Shown: positions 1-10,329, numbered from the stretch's first letter. The stretch is DNA of 64,000 nucleotides from Euborellia annulipes (GCA_023213315.1 JAKCPI010014212.1:186001-250000); one strand, 5' to 3'. Made by a program: numbers and translations. The notes: generated from the letters alone by a model not told the origin.

Positions 1-858
1 AGTATCACGTAAAGCATGACGATGAACAATCTGATCGATTACACCATGATCAAGCAAATATTCTGCACGTTGGAACGGCTCTTCCAATGTTTCACGTACA
101 GTTTGCTCAATTACACGTTTACCCGCAAAGCCGATCATGGCTTTAGGTTCAGCAATATGAATATCACCCAACATTGCTAAAGAAGCTGTTACACCACCAT
201 ACACCGGATGTGTTAAAACTACGATATAAGGTAAGCCTGCATCTTTTAATCTTTGGATCGCCGCTGAAGTACGCGCCATTTGCATAAGTGACAACATGCC
301 TTCTTGCATACGTGCGCCACCAGAAGCTGCGAAACAGACTAATGGTTGACGTTTTGCAATAGCAAGTTCGGCAGCCTGAACAAAACGGTCGCCCACTACA
401 GTACCCATAGAGCCGCCCATAAAGTCGAACTCAAAAGCACATGCAATCAAATCAACGCCATTTAAATTGCCTTGCATTGCAATTAAAGCTTCTGTTTCAC
501 CAGTTTTGCTTTGTGCTTCACGCATACGATCTGGATATGGCTTGGTGTCGACAAACTTTAACGGGTCTTTCGCGCTAAACTCTTGTCCTAATTCTGTTAC
601 TACATTGTCGAAGAACCAGTTCAAACGATCACGAGCTTTCATTCGTAAGTGTTCATCACACTGCGGGCAAACATACGCATTGAAAGAGATTGCTGTACGT
701 GTCACGAGAGCATGACATTCAGGGCATTCAATCGTTGGCTCAGTAAATGTTGCTTTGAGAATTTGTTGCTCATTTGCGACTTCAATACCTGGAACCGGAC
801 GTTGTGTCCATGGGGTCGCAGGGTTAAGAACTTTCCCTGATTTCACTTCTTGATTCAT
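1..858 (-). CDS. accD: Acetyl-CoA carboxylase carboxyltransferase subunit beta (3' end cut by window)
   Basis: AccD is the beta subunit of the carboxyltransferase half of acetyl-CoA carboxylase. With AccA it moves the carboxyl group from biotin to acetyl-CoA to make malonyl-CoA, the first step of fatty acid synthesis in the cytosol. The frame is open from the ATG at 858 to the window edge, about 286 codons of a family that is usually just under 300. A zinc ribbon is visible, with Cys 45, 48, 64 and 67 (CX2C-X15-CX2C), followed by the glycine-rich crotonase-fold core (FMGGSMG, SGGARMQEG). The ATG overlaps the trpA stop as ATGA, so the two genes are probably translationally coupled. The last few codons lie outside the window. 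Confidence 0.95.
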   Translation of the reverse strand, partial: MNQEVKSGKVLNPATPWTQRPVPGIEVANEQQILKATFTEPTIECPECHALVTRTAISFNAYVCPQCDEHLRMKARDRLNWFFDNVVTELGQEFSAKDPLKFVDTKPYPDRMREAQSKTGETEALIAMQGNLNGVDLIACAFEFDFMGGSMGTVVGDRFVQAAELAIAKRQPLVCFAASGGARMQEGMLSLMQMARTSAAIQRLKDAGLPYIVVLTHPVYGGVTASLAMLGDIHIAEPKAMIGFAGKRVIEQTVRETLEEPFQRAEYLLDHGVIDQIVHRHALRDT

Positions 859-1659
859 ACTAACTCATCGAGCGCTGCTCGAAGCTCCTTGACTTTATTC
901 ACCGTCTGTTCAACAGCGTCATCCGCTGCCAACGTTGCAAAATTTTTAACGAAAGCACTACCCACAATCACAGCATCAGCAACACTACCCATTGCTTTTG
1001 CTGAAGCGGCATCACTAATACCAAAACCAACACCAACTGGAATATCAGTGGCATTTTTGATTTTCTGAATACGTGCAGCAGCTTCTGCCGTATCTAGTGT
1101 TGCGGCTCCCGTTACACCCTTGAGTGAAACATAGTAGATAAATCCACTTGCCTGATTTGCCACATGTTGAATGCGTTGGTCTGTAGAAGTTGGCGCGAGC
1201 AAGAAGATTTGATCCATGTCATGTTGCTTCAACACAGCACCAAACTCTTTTTGACTCTTCGGGCGGTAAATCCACCAGCAATAGGCCATCTACACCACAC
1301 TGTTTCGCGTGAGAAATAAATTTCTCATAACCAATCACTTCAACCGGATTTAAATAACCCATTAAAACAACAGGTGTATCCTGATCCTGTTCACGGAACT
1401 CCTTTACCATATTAAGAGCATCTAATGTGTTAGTCCCTGCTGCAAGTGCACGTTCAGCGGCAAGCGCAATTACCGGACCATCAGCCATTGGATCTGAAAA
1501 TGGTAAACCAAGCTCAATGACATCTACTCCTGCCGCAACCATTTTATGCAGTAACGGAACTGTTACTTGCGGTTGTGGATCACCCGCCATAACATAAGAT
1601 ACAAGCGCTTTACGTTGTTGGGACTTAAGCTTTTCAAAACGGGTGGCAAGACGTGACAT
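855..1659 (-). CDS. trpA: Tryptophan synthase alpha subunit (one frameshift)
   Basis: TrpA cleaves indole-3-glycerol phosphate to indole and glyceraldehyde 3-phosphate and channels indole to TrpB. The N-terminal part from the ATG at 1659 carries the catalytic Glu in [11 protein letters not shown] and the catalytic Asp in DPMADGP. The frame breaks after DLPPEES and resumes in another frame at [11 protein letters not shown]. The break lies at an A5 run on the coding strand (T5 at 1248-1252 on the plus strand), and removing one A restores continuity. Over the full span the protein is about 267 residues, normal for TrpA. The stop overlaps accD (ATGA). trpB lies 3.9 kb upstream rather than adjacent. 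The indel is most likely a homopolymer read error, though a true auxotrophic mutation is possible. Confidence 0.93.
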
Positions 1660-1905
1660 AGGGTTGTGCTTTCCTTGAATTATTTAAAATTGAGGAGTTG
1701 TTTGTAGAAATACAAGAACATCGCATTTTAACGCTATTTTTTGTCCATTGAACAGCTCTAACGTTATGGCGATATTCGATTGTATGATTCATACAACCCA
1801 TGGCGTACATTTATCAATATTTTGAAACTTTTCTCAATGATCAAAGCTTCCTATTTTCGAACCATTATTAGATCGTCATCTAAATAGAAAATCGCCACAA
1901 AAAGA

Positions 1906-2955
1906 CTATTTCACTGCATTTTTATGGGTTAGCTGTAATTGTCTTTTTCTTGTGAGTAAGGTTTGCCCTGTCAAATTTTTATGGGCCCGTGCAAGTGCCG
2001 ACTGGTCCGAATATCCCAATTGTTCAGCAATTAAAGTGAGGCTTGCATTTTGGTTGAGTAATATTTCACAACGTCTCATGCGCTCTGCATCTAAAATTAA
2101 TTTAAATGAAGTGTTTAATGACTGTAGCTGACGCTGCAAGCTTCGCACTGAAATATTCAACTCGATGGCAATATCTTCTATTTTAGGGGCTTGCTGCCTT
2201 TGCTTAAAATATTCATGTACGATCCAATGGATTTGCTGAGCTAAATCTGTATGTATTTTACGCTGAGCTAACGCCTCTTCTGCCTGTTTTACCAAAAGTT
2301 GCATTAAAGTCGGGTCTGCATCTTGTGGACGAATACTTAGTCCTTCACTTGCAAAAGTTAATGCATAGTAAGATTTTTCAAATGATAATTTGCATTGGAA
2401 GAAACGCTGATAGTGCACTAATGGGCCACGTGCGCGGTGCACGAACTCAACTTGCTGCAAAAGAAAATCATGTAATGGCGCAATTTGTTTGGCAAGCTGC
2501 ACCATAGCCGCTAAGGTCAATTCACAAAGTATGATGTTACTGTCATCAACCAACGGCCAATATAAACGAATTTTAGAAGCGTCTTGTTCAACTTGCATAG
2601 GCACAACTTGTTCACCATCAATCACCAGACGATGAAACTTCATGACATATTCAAGCACCTGCGCAAGGCTATCACTTCGGGATGCCATATAACCCAACAC
2701 ACCAAAATTGGCAGGTGTAATACAGGTCGCCATTTCCAAAGCTAAATTAGAAACTTGTAATCGAGATTCGGTCAGCTCTAAAAGCTCAAGAAAAAAAGTT
2801 AAAGATGATTGAGCATCGATAGATGCAGATAAGATATTTTGAACTTGGCGAGTCTGTGCTTCCGTTAAGTTTAATGACCGCCAATCCGTCCCCTTTTCTT
2901 TTAAATATGTATTCCAAAGGTAAAAATAACCATTTGAAATGGTGAAATCCTGCAT
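1906..2955 (-). CDS. AraC-family transcriptional regulator
   Basis: This is a 349-residue cytosolic DNA-binding regulator. Residues up to about 210 resemble the arabinose-binding-like N-terminal domain typical of OruR/ArgR-type AraC proteins. The last 100 residues form the double helix-turn-helix: IEDIAIELNISVRSLQRQLQ is helix pair one and LTLIAEQLGYSDQSALARAHK is helix pair two. The second helix holds the usual GYSDQSAFxRAFK-like signature, with Leu for Phe and His for Phe. The gene is divergent from the metal-dependent hydrolase that begins about 46 bp away, so the shared gap probably contains the operator and the hydrolase is the likely target. The effector cannot be read from sequence. 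Confidence 0.88.
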   Translation of the reverse strand: MQDFTISNGYFYLWNTYLKEKGTDWRSLNLTEAQTRQVQNILSASIDAQSSLTFFLELLELTESRLQVSNLALEMATCITPANFGVLGYMASRSDSLAQVLEYVMKFHRLVIDGEQVVPMQVEQDASKIRLYWPLVDDSNIILCELTLAAMVQLAKQIAPLHDFLLQQVEFVHRARGPLVHYQRFFQCKLSFEKSYYALTFASEGLSIRPQDADPTLMQLLVKQAEEALAQRKIHTDLAQQIHWIVHEYFKQRQQAPKIEDIAIELNISVRSLQRQLQSLNTSFKLILDAERMRRCEILLNQNASLTLIAEQLGYSDQSALARAHKNLTGQTLLTRKRQLQLTHKNAVK

Positions 2956-3001
2956 GGCTCATCCTTTTTCTAATGCCATCTTGTCGCAAACTGTATAAAA
3001 A

Positions 3002-3952
3002 TTGGCAATAACTGTCAAAACAAAGCCGACCAGTCGCGACATACTAGTGAACATGTTAGATGCGAGAAATAAAAATATGAACGCACATGTTGCTTATCAG
3101 GTCGAGCCAGTGGTTCGTAAAGATTTAGATTTTCATTTAAACGAAGCACCTCGCTTTTGGTTTAATAATGATCCTTTTTTGACTCGTATGTTCGATGCAC
3201 TCAGCTTAACCTTTCCAGATGGAGAGCGTTATTTTATTGAATGTGTTCGTATGTTCCGTGACAAAATTGATGATCCAGAACTACAAAGACGAGTTGTGGA
3301 CTTTATTAAACAAGAAGCTCAGCACGGTATTGCTCATGACAAAATGAATCAAATCATGAAAGAGCAAGGCATGCCAGTTGACCAATTCACGGCCACGCTG
3401 AAAAAGATTTTCCGCTTTGAACTGACAAAACGCTCACCGCAATATAACATTGCTATGACTGCTGCTGCCGAACATTTAACAGCCTTAATGGCAGAGACAT
3501 TTTATAGCCACAGAAAAACATTGGAAAATGCACATCCGTATGTTCGAGCACTGTTTGCATGGCATGCCATTGAAGAAATGGAGCATCGAGATGTTGCTTT
3601 TGATGTTATGAAGCAGGTAGGTGAAGTGCCTGAGTCAACACGTCGCTTTGTATTAGTTGCTACAACAGTATTGATGTTTGGTTTTACGCTTTATCGCACC
3701 AATGTCATGTTGAAATGTGATGGTTTTAGTTCTAGAGAAAGACTCTTGATGAGCCTTAAGGGTTTACCTTGGTTCTTTGGTAAAAATGGTACTTTAACAG
3801 CCATGAAAAGCCAATATCTGGACTGGTTTAAAAAAGACTTCCACCCAAGTCAGCATCCGGTGATTCGCCAATACCCTGTTTGGATTGAAACATTAGAGAA
3901 AACAAATGATCCAATTGCGGCTGGTGAAGCATTTTGGCAAGCAGGTTTATAA
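3002..3952 (+). CDS. Metal-dependent hydrolase, PF10118 family
   Basis: The protein resembles the predicted membrane-associated metal-dependent hydrolases of PF10118. These are all-alpha proteins with several conserved Glu and His residues that probably bind a di-metal centre. Here the candidates are QEAQHGIAHDKMN (around residue 95), AAEHLTALMAE and WHAIEEMEHRDVAFDV. A hydrophobic segment (FVLVATTVLMFGFTLYRTNVML) near residue 220 suggests membrane association. The substrate is unknown. The longest frame begins at a TTG at 3002 (316 residues), with in-frame alternatives GTC-preceded codons and an ATG at 3053, so the true start is uncertain. It is divergent from the AraC regulator and convergent with the DUF2804 gene. 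Together with the AraC gene it separates trpA from trpB. Confidence 0.8.
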   Translation: MAITVKTKPTSRDILVNMLDARNKNMNAHVAYQVEPVVRKDLDFHLNEAPRFWFNNDPFLTRMFDALSLTFPDGERYFIECVRMFRDKIDDPELQRRVVDFIKQEAQHGIAHDKMNQIMKEQGMPVDQFTATLKKIFRFELTKRSPQYNIAMTAAAEHLTALMAETFYSHRKTLENAHPYVRALFAWHAIEEMEHRDVAFDVMKQVGEVPESTRRFVLVATTVLMFGFTLYRTNVMLKCDGFSSRERLLMSLKGLPWFFGKNGTLTAMKSQYLDWFKKDFHPSQHPVIRQYPVWIETLEKTNDPIAAGEAFWQAGL

Positions 3953-3960
3953 CCTGCTTG

Positions 3961-4958
3961 TTACCACTTTGCATAATGTTGTTCTAGTAAACCGTATTGC
4001 TCATTGCAAGTGATGACATCATTCGTCTCATGTTCAATCGTGCCACTAATTTTAGCTTGCCACTGATTGAACTGACTCCCAATCATTCTTAAGTTAATAT
4101 TTTCGTATCGACACCAACCAATATGGATTTGTAGATTAAGCTTTTGATCTAGAGAACTAATTTGCCAAAGTTCATCACTTACTTTTTTCAAATAGAACAT
4201 CTGTCAGGGGAAATAAAACCCCATTAATCCATAAACAGTTTTCGTTACCAAAGCTTTCATTAACACCAGAAGCTAAATTTAGGCCAATACGTCTGCCTTG
4301 TTCATCCCAGAAATTACATGAAAGCCAAAACCAAGCTGTTTCAGGACGCAAAAAACCGCAAGTATCATCTAAAGATGCAAAAGTCTTTTCATCAAATTGT
4401 ACAATTTGGTTTTGTTTATTAATAAACATCCCCTCTACACCCAGCGTGGTCTGCTTTTGAGTATAGGTCCAACCATTAATTCCTGTCGGTGTACATAAAC
4501 TTAATATATCGGTGCCAGCACAAAAAATTCGAGCGCTCAGTTGAATCTCACCATATTTAGTGACTCGAATGTACCGCACACCATTGGCATGCTGAATATC
4601 AAACTGATAAGGCGATTTAGAAAAATAGCTTTGGTTAAAAAGCGGCTGTTCATCTAGATTGGTCTTATGTCCCAAAGGCTGAATCGCATTCCACTCAATC
4701 ACTTGCCCTGTTTCATGGTCATAAATATAGAAAAAACCGTGCCCAACCCAGCCAATATCCGCAATGGCCAGACCAATACTATAGTGTTTATGTTGAATGC
4801 CGCAGAATTTAAATTTCTTGTATTTTAATTGCTTACGCCAGCCTTTTTAAGACCTTACCATAAGGGGTTTTATAAATATAATGTTGTACATGAATGGTTG
4901 ACGGTACAGATTCAAAACGCCCATAACGAGGCTGTCCATTTTCTTGAATTAAATCCAT
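3961..4958 (-). CDS. DUF2804 family protein (two frameshifts)
   Basis: The gene starts at the ATG at 4958 (MDLIQENGQPRYGRFES) and ends at 3961, about 331 residues. It belongs to DUF2804 by the conserved stretch LNLASGVNESFGNENCLWING and the WFWLSCNFWDEQGRRIG motif. The family has no proven function; a lipocalin-like or carbohydrate-related beta fold has been suggested. Two breaks are visible: an extra A in an A5 run (T5 at 4844-4848), which stops the first segment after KVLK, and an extra base in a six-base run at 4183-4188 after VLFEK. Both are single homopolymer bases. It lies 37 bp downstream of the DUF1543 gene on the same strand and probably shares the trpFB transcript. Confidence 0.8.
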
Positions 4959-4995
4959 TTACCCACTTCCATATGAATATTAGATTTCAAATGAC

Positions 4996-5508
4996 CTATA
5001 CCACGGTCAAATACGTATTTTCCCAAACTGTTGCAGCAAAATCGCCTTTTATTAAATGAATATAGCGTCCTGCTACAAAATCTATTGCTAAGCAATCATC
5101 AATATCAATGACTCGATCCGTATGCGCTTTTTGCCACTGCCGATCTATAAATTGTTTACCCATTTGTTTCGCAATGACTGCATTAGGTGCAACGACAAAC
5201 TCATAACGATGGAGCTCACCAAATTCATGAGCATTATATCCGCCCAAATTAATTAAATATAACTTTAAGTCATCTGGTTTTGGTGCTGCATCGGTGAAGT
5301 GAATTTGATAATTTTGCTCTTGAGATTTTACTCCCGAAAGCTTAGCCCAAGCATCAATATGTAATCCTTGAGCCTCACCAAACCAAGCCTGTTTAAGTTG
5401 AGGATAAACTTCTTCTAAAGTATCTCCTACAGCCATGACAACATCATGAACTTCTGTATTTGCGCGGGCATGACGCCCACCTAACATTACCATAAACAGA
5501 CTTGGCAT
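4996..5508 (-). CDS. DUF1543 domain-containing protein
   Basis: A 170-residue protein beginning MPSLFMVMLGGRHARANTEVHD. The opening motif (MLGGRxxxANIExHD) and the repeated WFG...HIDAW and YLINLGGYxxxEFGELH segments are typical of DUF1543 proteins, which carry two similar alpha/beta repeats. No catalytic residues are known for the family and no signal peptide is visible, so it is probably cytosolic. It starts 12 bp after the trpB stop and precedes the DUF2804 gene by 37 bp, so it is likely read from the trpFB message. Nothing in the sequence ties it to tryptophan synthesis. Confidence 0.82.
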   Translation of the reverse strand: MPSLFMVMLGGRHARANTEVHDVVMAVGDTLEEVYPQLKQAWFGEAQGLHIDAWAKLSGVKSQEQNYQIHFTDAAPKPDDLKLYLINLGGYNAHEFGELHRYEFVVAPNAVIAKQMGKQFIDRQWQKAHTDRVIDIDDCLAIDFVAGRYIHLIKGDFAATVWENTYLTVV

Positions 5509-5520
5509 TTTTATTTCCGC

Positions 5521-6751
5521 TTACATCTCAACCATTTCTACGCCATCAATGCGTGCAACAGTCATCAAATCTTTATCACCACGACCTGAAACAGTCGCAA
5601 TAATAATCTGATCTTTAGACATCGTTGGTGCAAGCTTAGATACATAAGCCATGGCATGTGAGCTTTCAAGCGCAGGAATAATCCCTTCAATTTTGGTTAA
5701 ATCACGGAAGCCTTGTAGAGCCTCTGTATCATTAATCGGCACATACTCAACACGCTTCATATCTTTCAAGAAACTATGTTCAGGACCAACACCCGGATAA
5801 TCTAACCCAGCAGAGATACTGTGTGTCTCGATAATCTGACCTTGCTCATCACTCATCAAGTAAGTACGGTTACCGTGTAACACACCAACATGGCCTGCAT
5901 TTAACGGCGCAGAGTGTTTACCAGTTTCAATACCCAAACCAGCTGCTTCAACACCATACATTTTTACATTGGCATCGTTTAAGAATGGATAGAACAAGCC
6001 CATTGCATTTGAACCACCGCCCACACATGCAACTAATGCATCTGGTAAGCGACCCGCTTGTTCCAAAATCTGTTTACGTGCTTCACGACCAATAATCGAT
6101 TGGAAATCACGTACAAGTTGTGGGTATGGGTGAGGACCTGCCACCGTACCAATCACATAGTAAGTACTATCAACATTAGTTACCCAGTCACGCATCGCTT
6201 CGTTCATGGCATCTTTAAGTGTTTTTGAACCACTTTGCACAGGTACAACAGTTGCACCCAATAAACGCATACGATAAACGTTCATGGCTTGACGCTTAAC
6301 GTCTTCAGCACCCATGTAGACTACACATTCAAGGCCCAAACGTGCTGCAATTGTTGCAGTTGCTACACCATGTTGGCCTGCACCAGTCTCGGCAATAATA
6401 CGTTTTTTACCAGAAAGCTTTGCCAATAACGCCTGACCAATCGTGTTATTTACCTTATGTGAGCCTGTATGGTTCAAGTCTTCACGTTTAAGATAAATTT
6501 GGGCACCACCTAACTCTTTTGACCATCGCTCAGCATAATAAAGTGGACTAGGACGACCTACATAGTAGGCGAGATCGCGGTCGAATTCCTGCCAGAAACT
6601 GTTCGTCATTTTTCATGCGGGAATAGAGATTTTCTAAATCTTCTAATGCCGCCATTAGAGTTTCTGACACAAAACGTCCGCCATGGATACCGAAATGCCC
6701 TGCAGCATCTGGGTACTGTGTATAGTCAATCACATTGTTTTGCTGATCCAC
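5521..6751 (-). CDS. trpB: Tryptophan synthase beta subunit (one frameshift)
   Basis: TrpB condenses indole with serine using pyridoxal phosphate. The PLP lysine sits in [10 protein letters not shown], the phosphate loop is [11 protein letters not shown], and the C-terminus ends [16 protein letters not shown] as usual. I choose the GTG at 6751 as start because AGGAG lies six bases upstream; this makes trpB overlap the end of trpF by 26 bases, which suggests coupling. After FLA the frame breaks at a GG pair on the coding strand (CC at 6588-6589); one extra G explains it, joining FLA to [15 protein letters not shown]. Full length is about 409 residues, normal for the family. Probably a sequencing indel. 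Confidence 0.94.
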
Positions 6752-7393
6752 GTTGGACTCCTTGCATAAATCGTTCAATGAGTTGTTGGTCTTTTATACC
6801 TTTTGCGGACTCTACGCCTCCGCTCACATCTACTGCAAAAGCACCGGTAGTATGAATAGCGTCAAAGACATTGTCAGGGGTTAAACCGCCTGCCAAGATT
6901 AATGGAATATCAAGTTTTGGGAATTTAAACCAGTCAAACTGATGTCCTGTGCCCCCTTTAAGCTCAGGATGCCACGCATCGAGCAATACAGCACTGGCTC
7001 CAGCCGCCTGATATTTTTGAATTTCAGCAATAACATCAAGGTCAGGCTTAACCTGAATCGCTTTATACCAGCGACGCTTACAATAGCGAGCTATCTCCTG
7101 ACATTGTTCTGGAGTTTCGTCGCCATGTAGTTGTAATACATCTAGGGAACACAATCAAGTACTGACTGAATCTCAGTAGCACTTGCATTCACAAACAAAC
7201 CAACAAGTTGTACATAAGGAGGAATAAGTTTAACTAGTTCTTGTGCCTGCTCGAGTGTGACATGTCTTGGACTTGGCGGAAAAAATACAAAACCAATTGC
7301 ATCAGCTCCAGCCACAACTACTGACTGAACATCTTGAGGGCGAGTAATTCCACAGATTTTCGCTCGTGTACGTTTTTGGTTTGAAGGGCTCAT
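6726..7393 (-). CDS. trpF: Phosphoribosylanthranilate isomerase (one frameshift)
   Basis: TrpF converts phosphoribosylanthranilate to the carboxyphenylaminodeoxyribulose phosphate precursor of indole glycerol phosphate. It is a small TIM barrel. The start [20 protein letters not shown] holds the catalytic Cys in the KICGIT motif, and the catalytic Asp is in the later DVSGGVE segment. The frame breaks after LDCVP near 7141-7145: a TT pair appears as a single T, and adding one T joins it to [15 protein letters not shown]. Full length is about 222 residues. It is first in the trpF-trpB cluster and is divergent from the riboswitch-controlled btuB. Confidence 0.92.
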
Positions 7394-7534
7394 GATCTGC
7401 CTAAACTACAACCATTTCTTAAAATAAGGGCCATTGTAATGCAATTTTTGTCCCTTGCGTAAAAGTTCTCTGGGAATTGGGCTAAATGACATTGTATGAA
7501 ATAAATCGCCACTTTATACTGCGTAAAATTGGAA

Positions 7535-7720
7535 GCAAGTGTAAGCAACTCATGCTTTAGGGAAGCTGGTGAAAGTCCGGCACTGCCCCCGCAACGGTAA
7601 CAATGTAAACATATTTTTTAAGTCAATTTTGACTTACACCACTGCAGTTCTGTGGGGGAAGGTGAATATGTCCATAAATTAAATATGGCGCTGAAGTCCG
7701 GAGACCTACTTGTTTCATCT
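7535..7720 (+). promoter_or_regulatory. Cobalamin (B12) riboswitch
   Basis: The leader before btuB carries the hallmark elements of a cobalamin riboswitch. GGGAAGCTGGTGAAAGTCCG at about 7560-7579 is followed by GGCACTGCCCCCGCAACGGT, and a second conserved block, GAAGTCCGGAGACCTAC, lies at 7693-7709. Internal hairpins lie between them. Its end is about 45 bases before the btuB start, so adenosylcobalamin binding probably hides the ribosome site or causes early termination. The 140 bases before it (7394-7534) should hold the promoters for btuB and for the divergent trpF; I assign no exact boxes. The outer boundaries are approximate. Confidence 0.93.
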
Positions 7721-7763
7721 ATCTACCCGATCATTCACGTGGGGTGAATGTATGGAGCATGTT

Positions 7764-9583
7764 ATGTCTAAATCTTTTCAACCTACTCGTCTGGTAGGGG
7801 GCTATCGCTATTGCGATGGGGTTTTCACCTGTTATTTTTGCTGAAGATACAACCAAAACAACTCAGCTTGATCCAATTGTAGTGACTGCTTCAAAAAGTG
7901 CTGAAAAAGCGAGTGAAGTTCCGGCTCGAATCAATATTATTGAGCCAAAAGTTCTCGAACAATCATCTATCGCATCTTTACCACAACTATTACAAACAGA
8001 TGCATCCATTAATATGGTTCAAAGTGGTGGCTATGGACAAATAGCTTCAATTTTCTTGCGTGGCGGCAAATCGGAACAAGCTCTTATATTAAGAGATGGT
8101 GTCCGTCTAAATTCAGCAACGTCCGGCAACAGCATCACTCGCATTTATTGATACAACTGATATTAAGCAAATTGAAATACTTAAGGGTCCTGCTTCTGTT
8201 TTGTACGGCACTGATGCAATTTCTGGTGTTGTACAGCTAATTTCAAAAACACCTGAAAAAACTTCAGCTTTTGTTACAGGTGAGATTGGTGAAGATAAAA
8301 CTTATAAATCTGTTATCGGTGCTGATTTAGCAGAGGATGGTTTTTATGCACAAATTCGTGGCCAACGCCTAGAAACCGATGGGACACCTGTAAAAGATAT
8401 AAAAAATGCTCCTAATGCCTCATTTGATCAAAAAGGTTATAGTGCAAAGGTAGGCGTTGATAAAGAGAATTATGCTGCTTCTGTTGATTATAGTGAAAAT
8501 GAAGGCTATAGCGATTATGACAATAATGGCAACCTCATTTCTCAAGATTTTAAAAATGAAATCATTAACGTCAAAGGACGTGTAAATATTCTTGAGAATT
8601 TAGCGTTACACGCACGCGTCTCTCAATTTAAAGATGATATCGATCAAAATAATTCGCCAGATTATGTACATAGCAAAACCCAAGAAGCTGAAATTTATGG
8701 CCAATGGGGCTTTACGCCAAATCAAAAATTATTATTAGGTGTAACACATCGAAATATTGATGGTGATGTTATTTCATACGGTACGCCATATCAGGAAGAT
8801 ATTGATTCAACAGGTTATTATATTCAACATAAATATGATCAGGCAGGATTAAATACACAGGTTGGTCTTCGTGTGGAAGACAATGAAAAATTCGGTACAC
8901 ATACCGTTGCTCAAGGCTCTGTCCGTTATCAAGTTCTACCATTAACTAGTATTTATGCAAATATTGGTTCAGCCTTTAAAGCGCCGACACTTAATGACAT
9001 GTATGCTTATGGTGGCAATCCAGACTTAAAACCAGAAGAAAGCTTTTCATATGAAATTGGCCTAGACCAAAAACTAGCCTATAATATTTCAACTGGTCTA
9101 TCTCTATATACAACTGAAGTCGATAATCTCATTGATTTTGATGGTGTTCTTAATCAAATGAGAAATCTTGATAAAGCTAAAATGGAAGGCAGTGAACTTT
9201 ATATAAAATGGCAAGGTGAAAACCTATTTACAAATTTAAGCTATAACTATGTCCGTGCTAAAAATAAGACTAATAATGATGATTTAAGCCGTCGTCCACG
9301 TCAAAATATTGCTCTAACAGCAGGTTGGACAGATGAACGTTATACCTTCTCAACTACAATGCTTGCAAATGGCGACTACGACAATAGTGCCTTCGACGAT
9401 GTCCAAATTCCAGGACATTTCCGTGTAGATATGCATGGTCAATATAAGTTCAATAAGAATATAAATGTTTTTGCTAATATTCAAAACATAAGTGATTCTA
9501 AATATCGCACAGCATATGGTAGTGGAAGCTATTATATTAACGGCGGCCGCCTTGCATCAGCTGGTGTGACCTTAAGCTACTAA
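7764..9583 (+). CDS. btuB: TonB-dependent vitamin B12 receptor (two frameshifts)
   Basis: An outer-membrane beta-barrel with an N-terminal plug that imports cobalamin using TonB energy. The order is signal peptide (MSKSFQPTRLVG..IAIAMGF), TonB box (DPIVVTASKSAEK), plug domain (FLRGGKSEQALILRDGVRLN; LKGPASVLYGTDAISGVVQ), then a 22-strand barrel ending with an aromatic strand (SAGVTLSY). There are two indels: an extra G in a G5 run at 7797-7801 inside the signal peptide, and an extra C near 8140 between SGNSIT and AFIDTTD. Full length is about 605 residues, typical for BtuB. It lies directly behind the B12 riboswitch, which is strong support for substrate assignment. The indels are probably read errors. 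Confidence 0.92.
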
Positions 9584-9624
9584 GCAAAACTTTATTATAA
9601 AAATATTTTCTTAACTCCAGTTTC

Positions 9625-9658
9625 GGGGTAATGTTCTGACCGACATTATCCCCTTTTT
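9625..9658 (+). terminator. Hairpin after btuB
   Basis: GGGGTAATGT pairs with ACATTATCCCC (one bulged T), followed by a run of six T. It sits 40 bases after the btuB stop and ends just before the adenosyltransferase gene, so it probably reduces or ends transcription between the two. Confidence 0.7.
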
Positions 9659-9677
9659 TATGTTCAGGATATCCATC

Positions 9678-10256
9678 ATGGGACACCGTTTAAGCAAAAT
9701 CTATACACGCACAGGCGATTCAGGCACAACAGGTTTAGGCGATGGCTCTCGTGTTGCCAAAGACGATTTACGAATTGCAGCATTGGGGGATGTCGATGAA
9801 CTGAATGCTATTATTGGGGTACTTCGAGCTCAAATCACTGCAAGTCAAGTAATAGATAAAGCAAATTGGGATAAGAGTCTGAGCTTAGTTCAACACTGGC
9901 TTTTTGACTTAGGCGGCGAGGTTTGTATTCCAAACTACAATTTACTTCAGCCTATTTGCATTGAATTTCTTGAAAAAGAAATTGATCGTATGAATGAAGA
10001 CTTACCCATGCTTAAAGAGTTTATTCTACCGTCTGGCTCTTTAACTTGCAGTTATGCCCATCAGGCGCGTGCTGTTTGCCGCCGTGCAGAACGATCTCTA
10101 CTCTCAGTACAAACACGCGACCAGAATATTCAAACCACGGCACTCCAACTTCTAAACCGTCTATCTGACTGGTTGTTTGTTGCTTCTCGTGCTTTACAAC
10201 GTGCTGAAGGTGGACAAGAAGTGCTTTGGCAAAAAAATATTAATGAGATTATTTAA
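9678..10256 (+). CDS. PduO-type cob(I)alamin adenosyltransferase
   Basis: The enzyme transfers the adenosyl group of ATP to cob(I)alamin to make adenosylcobalamin in the cytosol. The N-terminal KIYTRTGDSGTTGLGDGSRV is the ATP-binding signature of the PduO family. The downstream FILPSG motif and the segment ARAVCRRAERS are the other conserved blocks; the Arg and Glu there take part in catalysis. The start at the ATG at 9678 (MGHRLSKIYTRTG) is preferred over the in-frame 9660 codon because AGGA lies at the right distance. Length is 192 residues, normal for the family. It follows btuB, so uptake and activation of B12 are adjacent, although a hairpin separates them. Confidence 0.93.
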   Translation: MGHRLSKIYTRTGDSGTTGLGDGSRVAKDDLRIAALGDVDELNAIIGVLRAQITASQVIDKANWDKSLSLVQHWLFDLGGEVCIPNYNLLQPICIEFLEKEIDRMNEDLPMLKEFILPSGSLTCSYAHQARAVCRRAERSLLSVQTRDQNIQTTALQLLNRLSDWLFVASRALQRAEGGQEVLWQKNINEII

Positions 10257-10269
10257 CAATAGATTAGAT

Positions 10270-10306
10270 TAAGAATGGTCTTTGTTCTTTTGAAGGACCA
10301 TTCTTA
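10270..10306. terminator. 11-bp inverted repeat after adenosyltransferase gene
   Basis: TAAGAATGGTC and GACCATTCTTA form a perfect 11-bp stem with a 15-base loop between two plus-strand genes. There is no long T tract on the plus strand, so it is either a weak terminator or an RNA-stabilising hairpin. Confidence 0.5.
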
Positions 10307-10329
10307 AAAATACTTGATAGAAGAAAATT

